57,684 nt of DNA from Bacillus sp. B15-48 (GTDB taxonomy: Bacteria; Bacillota; Bacilli; Bacillales; Cytobacillaceae): contig NZ_WOFU01000013.1 in the NCBI RefSeq assembly GCF_016879755.1, forward strand, positions 1-57,684, in the 5' to 3' direction. Below, one piece after another: positions 1 to 7,644 of the stretch. Position 1 is the first letter of the stretch. Every line of letters begins with the position of its first letter. The translations under genes and the position numbers were made by a program. The notes under the pieces are model-generated. The model was given only the letters and a program-made list of their open reading frames with translations. It searched no databases and had not been told where the DNA came from.

Positions 1-44
1 GCAAAATGAACTATGCACAAAGAATAGCAAAGTATTCAATGTAA
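1..44 (+). CDS. C-terminal tail of a group II intron-encoded reverse transcriptase/maturase (partial)
   Basis: Only the last 13 codons lie in the window: the frame entering at base 3 reads KMNYAQRIAKYSM and stops at TAA (42-44). The assignment rests mainly on position, because the frame ends nine bases before a convincing group II intron domain V, where the intron-encoded protein normally ends. The family combines reverse transcriptase, maturase and sometimes endonuclease activity for splicing and retrohoming. The body of the protein is off the left edge, so its integrity cannot be judged. Confidence 0.5.
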   Translation, partial: KMNYAQRIAKYSM

Positions 45-128
45 CACGTTGGTAAGCCGTATGCCTTAATAGGGCACGTACGGTTTGATAAGGGGGGAGC
101 CTTGTGAAAGGTTTCCCTACTTTATTAC
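1..128 (+). mobile_element. 3' end of a group II intron (domains V and VI)
   Basis: Bases 53-86 form the domain V hairpin: AAGCCGTATGCC pairs with GGGCACGTACGGTTT around a TTAATA loop, with the AGC triad near the 5' side. Bases 90-118 form domain VI (GGGGGAGCCTT against AAGGTTTCCC), followed by CTAC with a candidate branch-point A at 119. The intron should end seven to nine bases later, near 126-128, which overlaps the stop codon of the convergent glnS gene. The 5' part lies outside the window. Exact 3' boundary and intron class are inferred. Confidence 0.85.
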
Positions 129-1780
129 AGTTTAAATGAACTTTTCAATGAAACAATCCGATTGAAAACAAGTTTTTCTTCGGTCGTATGTTTTGGGTCG
201 ACATTGAAGTACCCGTGACGGAAGAATTGGAATTTATCTTGTGGCTTCGCATCCTTCATATTCGGTTCAATAAATCCTTGAAGAATCTCTATTGAATTTT
301 CATTTACACGATCAAGGAAGTTTTTCCCTTCATTCTCTTCCTCTTCAGAGTTGGAATCGAGAATGAGCGGCTCATATAGACGGAATTCAGCTGGTAATGC
401 TTGGGAGGCATCTACCCAATGCAAGGTCCCTTTTACTTTACGCCCCGTAAAACCTGTGCCACTCTTTGTTTCTGGGTCATATGTGCAATGAAGTTCCACG
501 ACATTTCCGTTTTCATCTTTAATTACTTCTTCGCATTTTATGAAATAAGCATGTTTTAAGCGCACTTCATTCCCAGGGAATAAACGGAAGTATTTTTTTG
601 GCGGGTTTTCCATGAAGTCATCTTGTTCAACATAAATTTCACGTGAAAACGGAATTTGCCTTTTTCCAAGTTCAGGGTTCTCGGAATTATTTTCTGCTTC
701 TAGCCATTCCACTTGCCCTTCAGGGTAATTAGTAATGACGATTTTCAATGGTTTTAATATCCCCATTGTTCTTGGTGCTTTTAATTTAAGATCTTCACGA
801 ACAAAATGCTCAAGCATTTGGGCGTCAACTGTTGAAAAAGCTTTGGAAACTCCTGCTGCAGCGACGAACTCGCGAATCGATTCAGGAGTATAACCGCGCC
901 TTCTAAGGCCGGAAATAGTTGGTAAACGGGGGTCATCCCATCCATCCACATACCTTTCATCAACAAGCTGTTTAAGTTTGCGCTTACTCATAACAGTATT
1001 TGTAAGGTTTAATCGCGCAAATTCAATCTGTTGTGGAACGTTTTCCATTTCGCATTCAGCAACAACCCAATCATAAAAAGGACGTTGATCTTCAAACTCA
1101 GTTGTACAAATCGAATGAGTTACGCCTTCAATCGCATCCTCTAACGGATGTGCGAAAGAATACATAGGATAGATGCACCATTTGTCACCAGTGTTATGGT
1201 GTGTTGCATGAGCAATTCGATAAATAACAGGATCACGTAAATTCACATTCGGAGAAGCCATATCGATTTTCGCACGAAGTACTTTCTCGCCGGTTCCGAA
1301 CTCACCATTACGCATTCTTTCAAAAAGGTCTAAGTTTTCTTCAATCGACCGGTTCCGATACGGGCTTTCTTTCCCTGGTTCAGTCAGTGTCCCCCGATAG
1401 TTGCGGATTTCATCTGCTGAAAGGTCATCGACATATGCTTTTCCTTTTTTGATTAAAAGGGCAGCTCGATTATACATTTCCTCAAAATAATCCGATGCAA
1501 AGCGTAAATTGTCCCATTCATACCCAAGCCAAGCGACATCCTCTTTAATCGCATCAACATATTCACGATCTTCTTTTAACGGGTTTGTATCATCAAATCT
1601 TAAGTTGGTTTTTCCATTGAATTCATCGGCAAGTCCAAAATTAATCACGATTGATTTCGCATGACCGATGTGTAGATACCCATTTGGTTCTGGAGGAAAT
1701 CGAGTGACAACCTTGTCGCGCTTTCCAGATTCTAGGTCTCCTTTAATAATGGTTTTAATAAAGTTAGAATTCTCTTCCAA
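125..1780 (-). CDS. glnS: Glutaminyl-tRNA synthetase
   Basis: This cytoplasmic class I synthetase charges tRNA-Gln with glutamine. The 551-residue protein has the HIGH-type motif in [15 protein letters not shown] (about residues 30-44), a KMSKS-type motif VMSKRKL (about 265) and the C-terminal β-barrel anticodon domain, close to the 554 residues of E. coli GlnRS. Start is TTG with AAAGG ten bases upstream. Many Bacillaceae, including B. subtilis, lack GlnRS and make Gln-tRNA by Glu-tRNA amidation, so the gene suggests direct charging here. The protein ends SFKL at a stop codon that coincides with the 3' edge of a group II intron, so the original C-terminus may have lost or changed a few residues. 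Confidence 0.96.
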   Translation of the reverse strand: MEENSNFIKTIIKGDLESGKRDKVVTRFPPEPNGYLHIGHAKSIVINFGLADEFNGKTNLRFDDTNPLKEDREYVDAIKEDVAWLGYEWDNLRFASDYFEEMYNRAALLIKKGKAYVDDLSADEIRNYRGTLTEPGKESPYRNRSIEENLDLFERMRNGEFGTGEKVLRAKIDMASPNVNLRDPVIYRIAHATHHNTGDKWCIYPMYSFAHPLEDAIEGVTHSICTTEFEDQRPFYDWVVAECEMENVPQQIEFARLNLTNTVMSKRKLKQLVDERYVDGWDDPRLPTISGLRRRGYTPESIREFVAAAGVSKAFSTVDAQMLEHFVREDLKLKAPRTMGILKPLKIVITNYPEGQVEWLEAENNSENPELGKRQIPFSREIYVEQDDFMENPPKKYFRLFPGNEVRLKHAYFIKCEEVIKDENGNVVELHCTYDPETKSGTGFTGRKVKGTLHWVDASQALPAEFRLYEPLILDSNSEEEENEGKNFLDRVNENSIEILQGFIEPNMKDAKPQDKFQFFRHGYFNVDPKHTTEEKLVFNRIVSLKSSFKL

Positions 1781-1886
1781 TCCGTATCAGCCTTTCTGAG
1801 TTTTTTTATGTAAATATATTTTCTTCATTATACTATAGAATTATATACTATTTATGAATGGAGGATAAAGACAAGACTTCATCAGA

Positions 1887-1912
1887 AAAGCATTTTAAAA
1901 TATAAATGCTTT
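1887..1912. promoter_or_regulatory. Perfect inverted repeat upstream of the acyl-CoA dehydrogenase gene
   Basis: AAAGCATTT and AAATGCTTT are exact complements across eight bases of AT-only sequence. No T-tract follows on either strand, so it does not look like a terminator. It lies about 105 bp before the TTG start of the dehydrogenase gene and could be an operator. The cognate regulator is unknown. Confidence 0.35.
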
Positions 1913-2015
1913 CCATAATCAAAGTTTCTTAAACATTTTGGACATCTTCTGTTATTTTTATTATAGAGCGATGGTTGTAAAGTACGTTAAAAGACTAACA
2001 GGGAGGAAGGCAAAA

Positions 2016-3164
2016 TTGAATTTTCAGCAGGCAGAAACATTAACGGGAAAACTAGAATTAATGGAGCGCTTAGCAACAAAGTTTCAAGAGCGAGCGTCAA
2101 ATGTTGAGGGAGAAGGACAATTTCCTTTTGAAAATATCGATGATCTGAAAAATTCTAATTATACAAGGTTAACTGTACCTAAAAAATATGGTGGCTCTGA
2201 AATTTCCTTATATGAACTCGTTCGTCTTCAAGAAAAGTTGGCTGAAGGAGATGGCTCAACGGCACTCTCAATAGGATGGCATATGGGCATCATTAAAAAT
2301 TTACATGAGAAAAGCCTGTGGCAAGAGGAAATTTTTCAGGCAATCTGCCAAGAAGCGTTAAAAGGTGCCCTTCTCAATAGTGCAGCAAGTGAAGCGCAGA
2401 CTGGAAGCCCTACTAGAGGGGGGAGGCCGCAAACGACTGCAAGGAAAGACGGAGATACCTGGGTGATTACTGGTCGAAAGACTTTTACGACGATGGCTCC
2501 AGTTCTCGACTACTTCATTGTTAGTGCTGGCATTGAAGAAAGTGAAGAAACGGGTTATTTTCTTATTCCACGGTCTAGTTTGGGATTGAGAATTGAAGAA
2601 ACATGGGATAGTGTCGCAATGCAAGGAACAGGGAGTCATGATTTAGTGCTTGAACAAGTAAGGGTGAAGGACGAGTATTATGTTGAAACGATTATTCCAG
2701 GGAAGAAACAAGCGAATGGCTGGCTCCTACATATACCAGCTTGTTATTTAGGTATTGCTGGTGCTGCTCAAAAATATGCGATCCAGTTTGCAAAAACGTA
2801 TTCTCCTAACAGTATTCAAGGAACAATTATAGATATTCCTGCTGTCCGCCAAAAAATTGGTGAAATGGAATTGGAATTAATGAAAGCTCGTCATTTTCTT
2901 TATGCTGTTGCAAAGGACTGGGATGGGATGAGCGAGGAAGAAAGGGGGCAAATGGGTGCAGAATTAGGGGCGGTAAAAATGGCTGCCACAAATAGCGCGA
3001 TAAAGGTTGTTGATTTGGCAATGAGAGTGGTTGGTGCGCGCAGTCTGTCTAGACAAAATCCACTACAGCGTTATTACCGAGATGTCAGGGCTGGACTTCA
3101 TAACCCTCCAATGGATGATATGACCATAGAAATGCTCGCTAAAAACGCGATTCAATCTAAGTAA
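2016..3164 (+). CDS. Acyl-CoA dehydrogenase family flavoprotein
   Basis: This is a 382-residue FAD-dependent dehydrogenase of the acyl-CoA dehydrogenase fold: helical N-domain, central β-domain (about residues 110-215, with ITGRKTFTTMAP and DSVAMQGTGSHD) and helical C-domain ending near YYRDVRAG. The family oxidises acyl-CoA thioesters at the α,β bond; some members act as monooxygenase components or on other substrates, so the substrate is not assigned. I chose the TTG at 2016 because GGGAGGAAGG lies just before it; longer in-frame starts (1938, 1971) have no ribosome binding site and add a non-conserved leader. The gene stands alone and ends at a clear terminator. Confidence 0.85.
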   Translation: MNFQQAETLTGKLELMERLATKFQERASNVEGEGQFPFENIDDLKNSNYTRLTVPKKYGGSEISLYELVRLQEKLAEGDGSTALSIGWHMGIIKNLHEKSLWQEEIFQAICQEALKGALLNSAASEAQTGSPTRGGRPQTTARKDGDTWVITGRKTFTTMAPVLDYFIVSAGIEESEETGYFLIPRSSLGLRIEETWDSVAMQGTGSHDLVLEQVRVKDEYYVETIIPGKKQANGWLLHIPACYLGIAGAAQKYAIQFAKTYSPNSIQGTIIDIPAVRQKIGEMELELMKARHFLYAVAKDWDGMSEEERGQMGAELGAVKMAATNSAIKVVDLAMRVVGARSLSRQNPLQRYYRDVRAGLHNPPMDDMTIEMLAKNAIQSK

Positions 3165-3179
3165 ATAGATCTTTCTGCG

Positions 3180-3207
3180 AAAAGTGTCTCTTTTGAGGCG
3201 CTTTTTC
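3180..3207 (+). terminator. Intrinsic terminator after the acyl-CoA dehydrogenase gene
   Basis: AAGTGTCTC pairs with GAGGCGCTT (two G·U pairs) around TTTT and is followed by a T-run. Confidence 0.75.
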
Positions 3208-3317
3208 TCATTTTGCAAATGTCTTTAATTTTCTGAAAATTCGTGATAATATTTAGAAAAACGAAATAGAATTTTTATTGATTCGATTTTTAAGGATAAA
3301 AAATTGTACGGAATGAG

Positions 3318-4535
3318 ATGAGTTGGTTGAAAGAAGATAAAGAAAGATTATGGACTAAATCTTTTATTTTACTAATGATAGGGAACTTATTCACGTTCAT
3401 GTCTTTTCAAATGTTAATCCCAACTTTACCCCCTTATATTAAATCTGTTGGGGCAACAGGAACGGAAATTGGGCTAGTTACGGCATTGTTTTCAATTGGG
3501 GCGATTATCAGTCGTCCAATCATTGGGTATTTACTAGAGTATAGAGATCGAAAGCCACTCGTTTTTCTAGGGGCGGGTGCGTTATTTTTGCTTACACTCC
3601 TCTATCCAATTTCACAAATAATCATGGTTTTTCTCTTATTTCGTTTGTTACACGGGTTAGCATGGGGATGGTCAACAACGGTAATGGGAACCGCAGCTGT
3701 GGATATCATCCCTCGTTCGCGCCTTGGTGAGGGGATGGGATACTTCGGTCTATCGATTACAATCGGGATGATTATCGCCCCGAGTATTGGAATTGTTTTA
3801 TTTCAATACACATCATTTACAAATTTTATTTTGATTTCGTCTGGTTTAGGAGCAATCGCATTTGTGTTATTGATGTCAGTAGGCTACCAAACACCTGAAC
3901 TCGTAAAACAAACAAAAAAGGAAGATTTAAAGTTTTCATACTTTAGATCAACATTCGAAAAATCATGTTGGTTTCCTGCAACTGTTACACTTTTGATTTG
4001 TCTTGGTTATGGGACAATTGTTACATTTATCGTCATTTTTGGTGAAGAAAGAGGAATTACGGAAATCTATTTATATTATCTTGCTAATGCTATATTTGCG
4101 ACCATTTCAAGACCAATTGCAGGGAAATGGTTTGACTTAAAAGGCCCAAAAGGGCTTGTGGTCGTAATGACGGCAGTTACTTTTATAGGTATGTGGATTC
4201 TTTCTTTTGCTCATTCTAGCCTTATGTTGGCGGTTGCCGGTGCCATAATTGGTATTGGTTTTGGAAGCTTGATGCCAACTCTACAATCGTGGACTGTTTC
4301 AGAAACGACTGTGAATCGACGGGGAGTGGGTACTGGAATGTTTATGTCAGCGCTTGATTTTGGGCTTGGATTTAGTGGTTTAGTGTTTGGGATGATGCTC
4401 TCCTTTTTTGATATAGGGAGAATTTTTCAAATATCAAGTTTGTTTTTGGTTCTTTCCATTATACTAACTTTAGTTGTGAGCAGAAAAAAATCTGCTTCTA
4501 CAAAGCAACAAATCGCTGCCGAATCCCATCGTTAA
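3318..4535 (+). CDS. MFS transporter, drug/metabolite exporter type
   Basis: A 405-residue, twelve-helix major facilitator protein. After a short basic N-terminus the first helix leads into LIPTLPPYIKSVGATGTEIG; the loop 2-3 motif is IISRPIIGYLLEYRDRKPLV and the helix 4 region is RLLHGLAWGWSTTVMGTAA. A second half (about residues 215-390) repeats the fold, with RPIAGKWFDLKGPK as its own loop motif. It probably exports small molecules by proton antiport. It resembles the MarR-linked MFS protein at 33.4 kb in length and motifs, so the two may be paralogues. Substrate unknown. The start is supported only by a weak GGAATGAG. Confidence 0.85.
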   Translation: MSWLKEDKERLWTKSFILLMIGNLFTFMSFQMLIPTLPPYIKSVGATGTEIGLVTALFSIGAIISRPIIGYLLEYRDRKPLVFLGAGALFLLTLLYPISQIIMVFLLFRLLHGLAWGWSTTVMGTAAVDIIPRSRLGEGMGYFGLSITIGMIIAPSIGIVLFQYTSFTNFILISSGLGAIAFVLLMSVGYQTPELVKQTKKEDLKFSYFRSTFEKSCWFPATVTLLICLGYGTIVTFIVIFGEERGITEIYLYYLANAIFATISRPIAGKWFDLKGPKGLVVVMTAVTFIGMWILSFAHSSLMLAVAGAIIGIGFGSLMPTLQSWTVSETTVNRRGVGTGMFMSALDFGLGFSGLVFGMMLSFFDIGRIFQISSLFLVLSIILTLVVSRKKSASTKQQIAAESHR

Positions 4536-4610
4536 AAGAATGAATTCTTTAAAGATGGAGAAACTTTTAATAAAGTTATTGCTACATAAAGGATTGGAGG
4601 TAGGAGGTTT

Positions 4611-4748
4611 GTGGGAAAAGATAAAGACGAAGAAAAGGTAACGATTCGCACAAATGATGTTTTACGAGGAAAACCTTATCTTGATATTGACCGGGTCATA
4701 CCTGAAGATACTAAAATTAGTGGTAAGCAAGAGTCTAATAATTGGTAA
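4611..4748 (+). CDS. Small hypothetical protein, 45 residues
   Basis: A GTG start preceded by AGGAGG (4602-4607) and a second GGAGG (4596-4600) opens a 45-codon frame that ends 10 bases before a perfect terminator. The product is charged and soluble, starting MGKDKDEEKVTIRTNDVLRG and ending KQESNNW, with no signal peptide or membrane segment. I do not recognise the family. A strong ribosome binding site plus a tight terminator make a real small gene likely; it could also be co-transcribed with the MFS gene 75 bp upstream. Confidence 0.6.
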   Translation: MGKDKDEEKVTIRTNDVLRGKPYLDIDRVIPEDTKISGKQESNNW

Positions 4749-4758
4749 TTTTCGTTTT

Positions 4759-4788
4759 AAGAGGTGGCATACAACACCTCTTTTTTGT
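4759..4788 (+). terminator. Intrinsic terminator after the 45-codon ORF
   Basis: AAGAGGTG and CACCTCTT pair around an eight-base loop, followed by TTTTTT. Confidence 0.85.
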
Positions 4789-4886
4789 GTTTATTTTTCG
4801 GATATTCCCCTTATTGATTGAATGATGTTAATGGTATATTCTGATAGAGAATAGAATACATATATGTCCGTTAAATGGAGAGCGAA

Positions 4887-5645
4887 ATGAAAAATCGTGA
4901 ACAAATTTATGAGATTATTGATGTTTGTCTGTTAGCAGGGAGAATTATGCTTCAAAGTGGTGCGGAAACATACCGAGTTGAGGATACGATGATGCGAATG
5001 GCAAAGGCTTTAGGAATTGAGCAAACTCATAGCTATGTGACTCCGACTGGCATTATGTTTTCGGCAGATGGATCACGACCTGAGACAACTAGGCTCGTCA
5101 GAATTTCCGAGCGGACGACAGATTTGAAAAAAGTAGCCCTCGTTAATGATGTTTCCCGCAGGATTAGCAGTGGACAAATCGACATTCAAGAAGCCAACAG
5201 GCAATTAAAAGCAATTGAATCCTCACAATTAATATATCCGCTATGGATTCAAGTCGTTGCTGCTGCAATAGCAAGCAGCTGTTTCGTGATTATGTTCCGC
5301 GGGAGTTGGGCTGATTTTCTGCCAGCAATGATTGCTGGCGGTTCGGGATTCTTTTGTTTTGTAATCTTTCATCGATTTGTACCTGTTAAGTTTTTTGCTG
5401 AATTTTTAGCATCGGTTATTATCGGGAGTATATCTTATCTTTTTGTGGTACTAGGATTAGGATATGAACTTGATAAAATTATTATCGGAGCAGTTATGCC
5501 ACTTGTCCCAGGTCTATTAATTACAAATGCTGTGAGGGATTTGATAGCTGGACATCTCGTTTCAGGGCTATCAAAAGGAGCAGAAGCATTTTTAACTGCA
5601 TTCGCGATTGGATCAGGAATTGCTGTCGTGTTATCGACCTTATAG
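4887..5645 (+). CDS. Threonine/serine exporter family protein, large (DUF1212/ThrE N-terminal) subunit
   Basis: This 252-residue protein matches the N-terminal half of ThrE and E. coli YjjP. It has a soluble domain with the conserved LQSGAETYRVEDTM (about residues 22-35) and TPTGIMFSADG, followed by about five hydrophobic helices from residue 115. The family exports threonine, serine or other small acids and works with the short YjjB-type partner encoded 13 bases downstream. ATG at 4887 has GGAG six bases upstream; an in-frame ATG at 4875 overlaps that site and is less likely. Confidence 0.85.
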   Translation: MKNREQIYEIIDVCLLAGRIMLQSGAETYRVEDTMMRMAKALGIEQTHSYVTPTGIMFSADGSRPETTRLVRISERTTDLKKVALVNDVSRRISSGQIDIQEANRQLKAIESSQLIYPLWIQVVAAAIASSCFVIMFRGSWADFLPAMIAGGSGFFCFVIFHRFVPVKFFAEFLASVIIGSISYLFVVLGLGYELDKIIIGAVMPLVPGLLITNAVRDLIAGHLVSGLSKGAEAFLTAFAIGSGIAVVLSTL

Positions 5646-5658
5646 GGGGAGTTTTTGG

Positions 5659-6102
5659 ATGATCTATTGGGAACAGCTAGTAACGAGTTTTATTGCTTCC
5701 GCTGCATTCGGAGTTATATTTAATGCGCCACGGGAATCACTTGTAAATTGCGGTTTGTCAGGGATGTTTGGTTGGATTCTATACTTTTTTTTGACTAATC
5801 AAGGGTTTAGTCCAATAGTAGGAACCTTAGCTGCATCATTTTTAATTGCTTTTATTAGTCAAATGTTTGCGAAACATTATAAGATGCCGATGATTATCTT
5901 TAGTGTTGCCGGAATTATTCCACTTGTTCCCGGTGGTCTTGCTTATGATACGATGAGAAATATTGTTGAGAACAATTATAATACTGCAGTTTCACTAGGG
6001 GTAAGAGCGATGATGATATCGGGGGCGATTGCTGTTGGTTTAGTGTTTTCTGAAGTCATTAACCATGTATTTCGCAAACCTAGCATTCACAGCCATAAAT
6101 AA
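5659..6102 (+). CDS. Threonine/serine exporter family protein, small (DUF3815/YjjB-like) subunit
   Basis: A 147-residue, mostly hydrophobic protein with about five helices; it contains IPLVPGGLAYDTMRNIVENN, a signature of the YjjB/DUF3815 half of ThrE exporters. The matching motif VMPLVPGLLITNAVRDLI occurs in the upstream partner, as expected for a split exporter. I chose ATG 5659 because TAGGGGGA lies eight bases before it; the longer frame from 5608 overlaps the upstream gene without a ribosome binding site. The two genes form an operon. Confidence 0.85.
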   Translation: MIYWEQLVTSFIASAAFGVIFNAPRESLVNCGLSGMFGWILYFFLTNQGFSPIVGTLAASFLIAFISQMFAKHYKMPMIIFSVAGIIPLVPGGLAYDTMRNIVENNYNTAVSLGVRAMMISGAIAVGLVFSEVINHVFRKPSIHSHK

Positions 6103-6244
6103 CATGGCTCTCTTTGTTTTGAGTTCCTGTCGAAGTTTCGTGTCATCCAAAAGAGGTTATCACTACTGTGATGTTGTTATTCGACTTAAAAGGTGAAAAT
6201 ATAATCATTTCTCGGGAAATAGTGACAAAGTTTTAGAATAGGAA

Positions 6245-6287
6245 AAAAAGAGCGCTCTTCATTTTAATTACGAAGAGCGCTCTTTTT
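6245..6287. terminator. Bidirectional terminator between the exporter operon and yhfP
   Basis: AAAAAGAGCGCTCTTC and GAAGAGCGCTCTTTTT are perfect complements around an 11-base loop, with A-tract and T-tract on opposite sides. A weaker hairpin (AGCCAT/ATGGCT, 6091-6109) overlaps the exporter stop codon. Confidence 0.85.
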
Positions 6288-7278
6288 ATAGTCGAACAAT
6301 CGTTCTTCCTCTATTCTCACCTTTTAGGATCGAAGATAATGTTTCAGGGAGTTCGTCTAAAGTTATTTCTCTTTTAATTTCTTCTAGTAATTCCTCTTGT
6401 TTAAGATCGGAGGCCATGCGTTTCCAAATCGTTTTTCTCGTTTCCATCGGGCAGTATACCGAATCAATTCCAAGTAAGTTGATTCCACGAAGGATGAAAG
6501 GGAAAACGGTAGTCGCGACATCGGTCCCACCAGTTAAACCACTCACGGCAACCGACCCATTATAATTAATTTTGCTAAGTAGTGCTCTTAATGTCGTGCC
6601 TCCGACGGGGTCAATTGCGGCAGCCCAAAGTTGTTTGTCAAGTGGACGGTATTTTTCACCGAATACCTCATCCCTCGAAATCACTTCTGCAGCACCGATT
6701 TTCTTTAAGTAGTTGTACTCTGTTTCTTTCCCAGTACTTGCAACGACATGATACCCAAGTTTTGCAAGCATAGAGACGGCAATACTTCCAACTCCCCCCG
6801 TAGCACCAGTAACAAGGACTTTCCCTTTTTCTGGTTTTAAACCATTTTCTTCTAGCCTATGGATCGATAGAGCAGCTGTAAATCCAGCTGTTCCCAATAT
6901 CATTGATTGTTCTAATGATAGTCCGTCTGGAAGTGGGATAAGACATTCTGATGGTATTCGTGCATATTCACTATATCCACCAGTGTGGGAGACTCCAATT
7001 TCATAGCTAGTAGCAATAACAGAATCACCTTCTTTGTAACGAGGATCATCTGATTGAACAACCGTGCCTGCGAGGTCAATACCAGGAATGAATGGGTAAG
7101 ATTGGACGATTTTTCCCTCTGGTATCGAAGCAAGTCCGTCTTTGTAATTAACGCTTGAATAGGCAACTTTTATCATTATATTCCCTGGAGATAAATCATT
7201 AATTGTAACCGTTTTTATTTCAGCTGTGTATGTGTTCTCCGTTTTGTCCACTACAAACGCTTTAAAATGCTTCTTCAA
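6286..7278 (-). CDS. yhfP: YhdH/YhfP-family NADPH quinone oxidoreductase (acrylyl-CoA reductase type)
   Basis: A 330-residue zinc-free medium-chain dehydrogenase/reductase, the same length as B. subtilis YhfP. It has SSVNYKDGLA near residue 45, the NADP-binding loop VTGATGGVGSIAVSMLAKLG near 150 and the C-terminal GRTIVRL. Relatives (YhdH, AcuI) reduce acrylyl-CoA or quinone-like enones with NADPH. I place the start at TTG 7278 because AAGGAGGG lies six bases upstream; the frame continues to 7344 but has no ribosome binding site there. The gene is divergent from the nitrate reductase operon, and an FNR-type box lies in the shared region. Confidence 0.88.
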   Translation of the reverse strand: MKKHFKAFVVDKTENTYTAEIKTVTINDLSPGNIMIKVAYSSVNYKDGLASIPEGKIVQSYPFIPGIDLAGTVVQSDDPRYKEGDSVIATSYEIGVSHTGGYSEYARIPSECLIPLPDGLSLEQSMILGTAGFTAALSIHRLEENGLKPEKGKVLVTGATGGVGSIAVSMLAKLGYHVVASTGKETEYNYLKKIGAAEVISRDEVFGEKYRPLDKQLWAAAIDPVGGTTLRALLSKINYNGSVAVSGLTGGTDVATTVFPFILRGINLLGIDSVYCPMETRKTIWKRMASDLKQEELLEEIKREITLDELPETLSSILKGENRGRTIVRL

Positions 7279-7388
7279 ATGTATCCCTCCTTCTATGTTT
7301 AAGTATAGGGGAGTTCTAATGTTAATTCTAGGAAAATACCCCAATTGTAAACCTGATGTAAAAAGTAAAAGTTTTAAAAAACCTCAGG

Positions 7389-7404
7389 TGTGACGTACTT
7401 CACA
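7389..7404. promoter_or_regulatory. FNR/CRP-type operator, perfect palindrome
   Basis: TGTGA-CGTACT-TCACA matches the Bacillus Fnr consensus exactly. For the rightward operon a weak -10 (TAGTAT, 7427-7432) would start transcription about 42 bases from the box centre, class II geometry, leaving a ~200-base leader. A leftward promoter for yhfP at a similar spacing cannot be excluded. No fnr gene lies in the window. Confidence 0.75.
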
Positions 7405-7542
7405 TACGCAGGATTCGCCCTTCAATTAGTATTTAATTATTAAACGAGAACCGCGAATATAAAGAAGGGTGAGTGAGGGAAAGAGTAGAGAATGAATTTG
7501 TCGCTGCCGGCTGTCACAAAAAGTTCACAGATACCTCGTTGA

Positions 7543-7590
7543 TAAACACTATTCACAAAGTGTTTACATTTAAAACAAACACACTTTATT
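7543..7590 (+). promoter_or_regulatory. Candidate promoter with an overlapping inverted repeat, upstream of the nitrate reductase operon
   Basis: TAAACACT (7543-7550) and AGTGTTTA (7559-7566) are exact complements across eight bases. The right arm overlaps TTTACA (7563-7568), which is followed 16 bases later by TTTATT, a plausible -35/-10 pair. Three TCACA half-sites (7514, 7525, 7552) lie nearby. This suggests a second, repressible promoter downstream of the FNR-type one. The rest of the 366-base gap holds nothing else I can identify. Confidence 0.4.
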
Positions 7591-7644
7591 GTCGCGTGAT
7601 ATGATTTTTTTCGAACTCATGAAACTCATAGGGAGGTAACAAAT

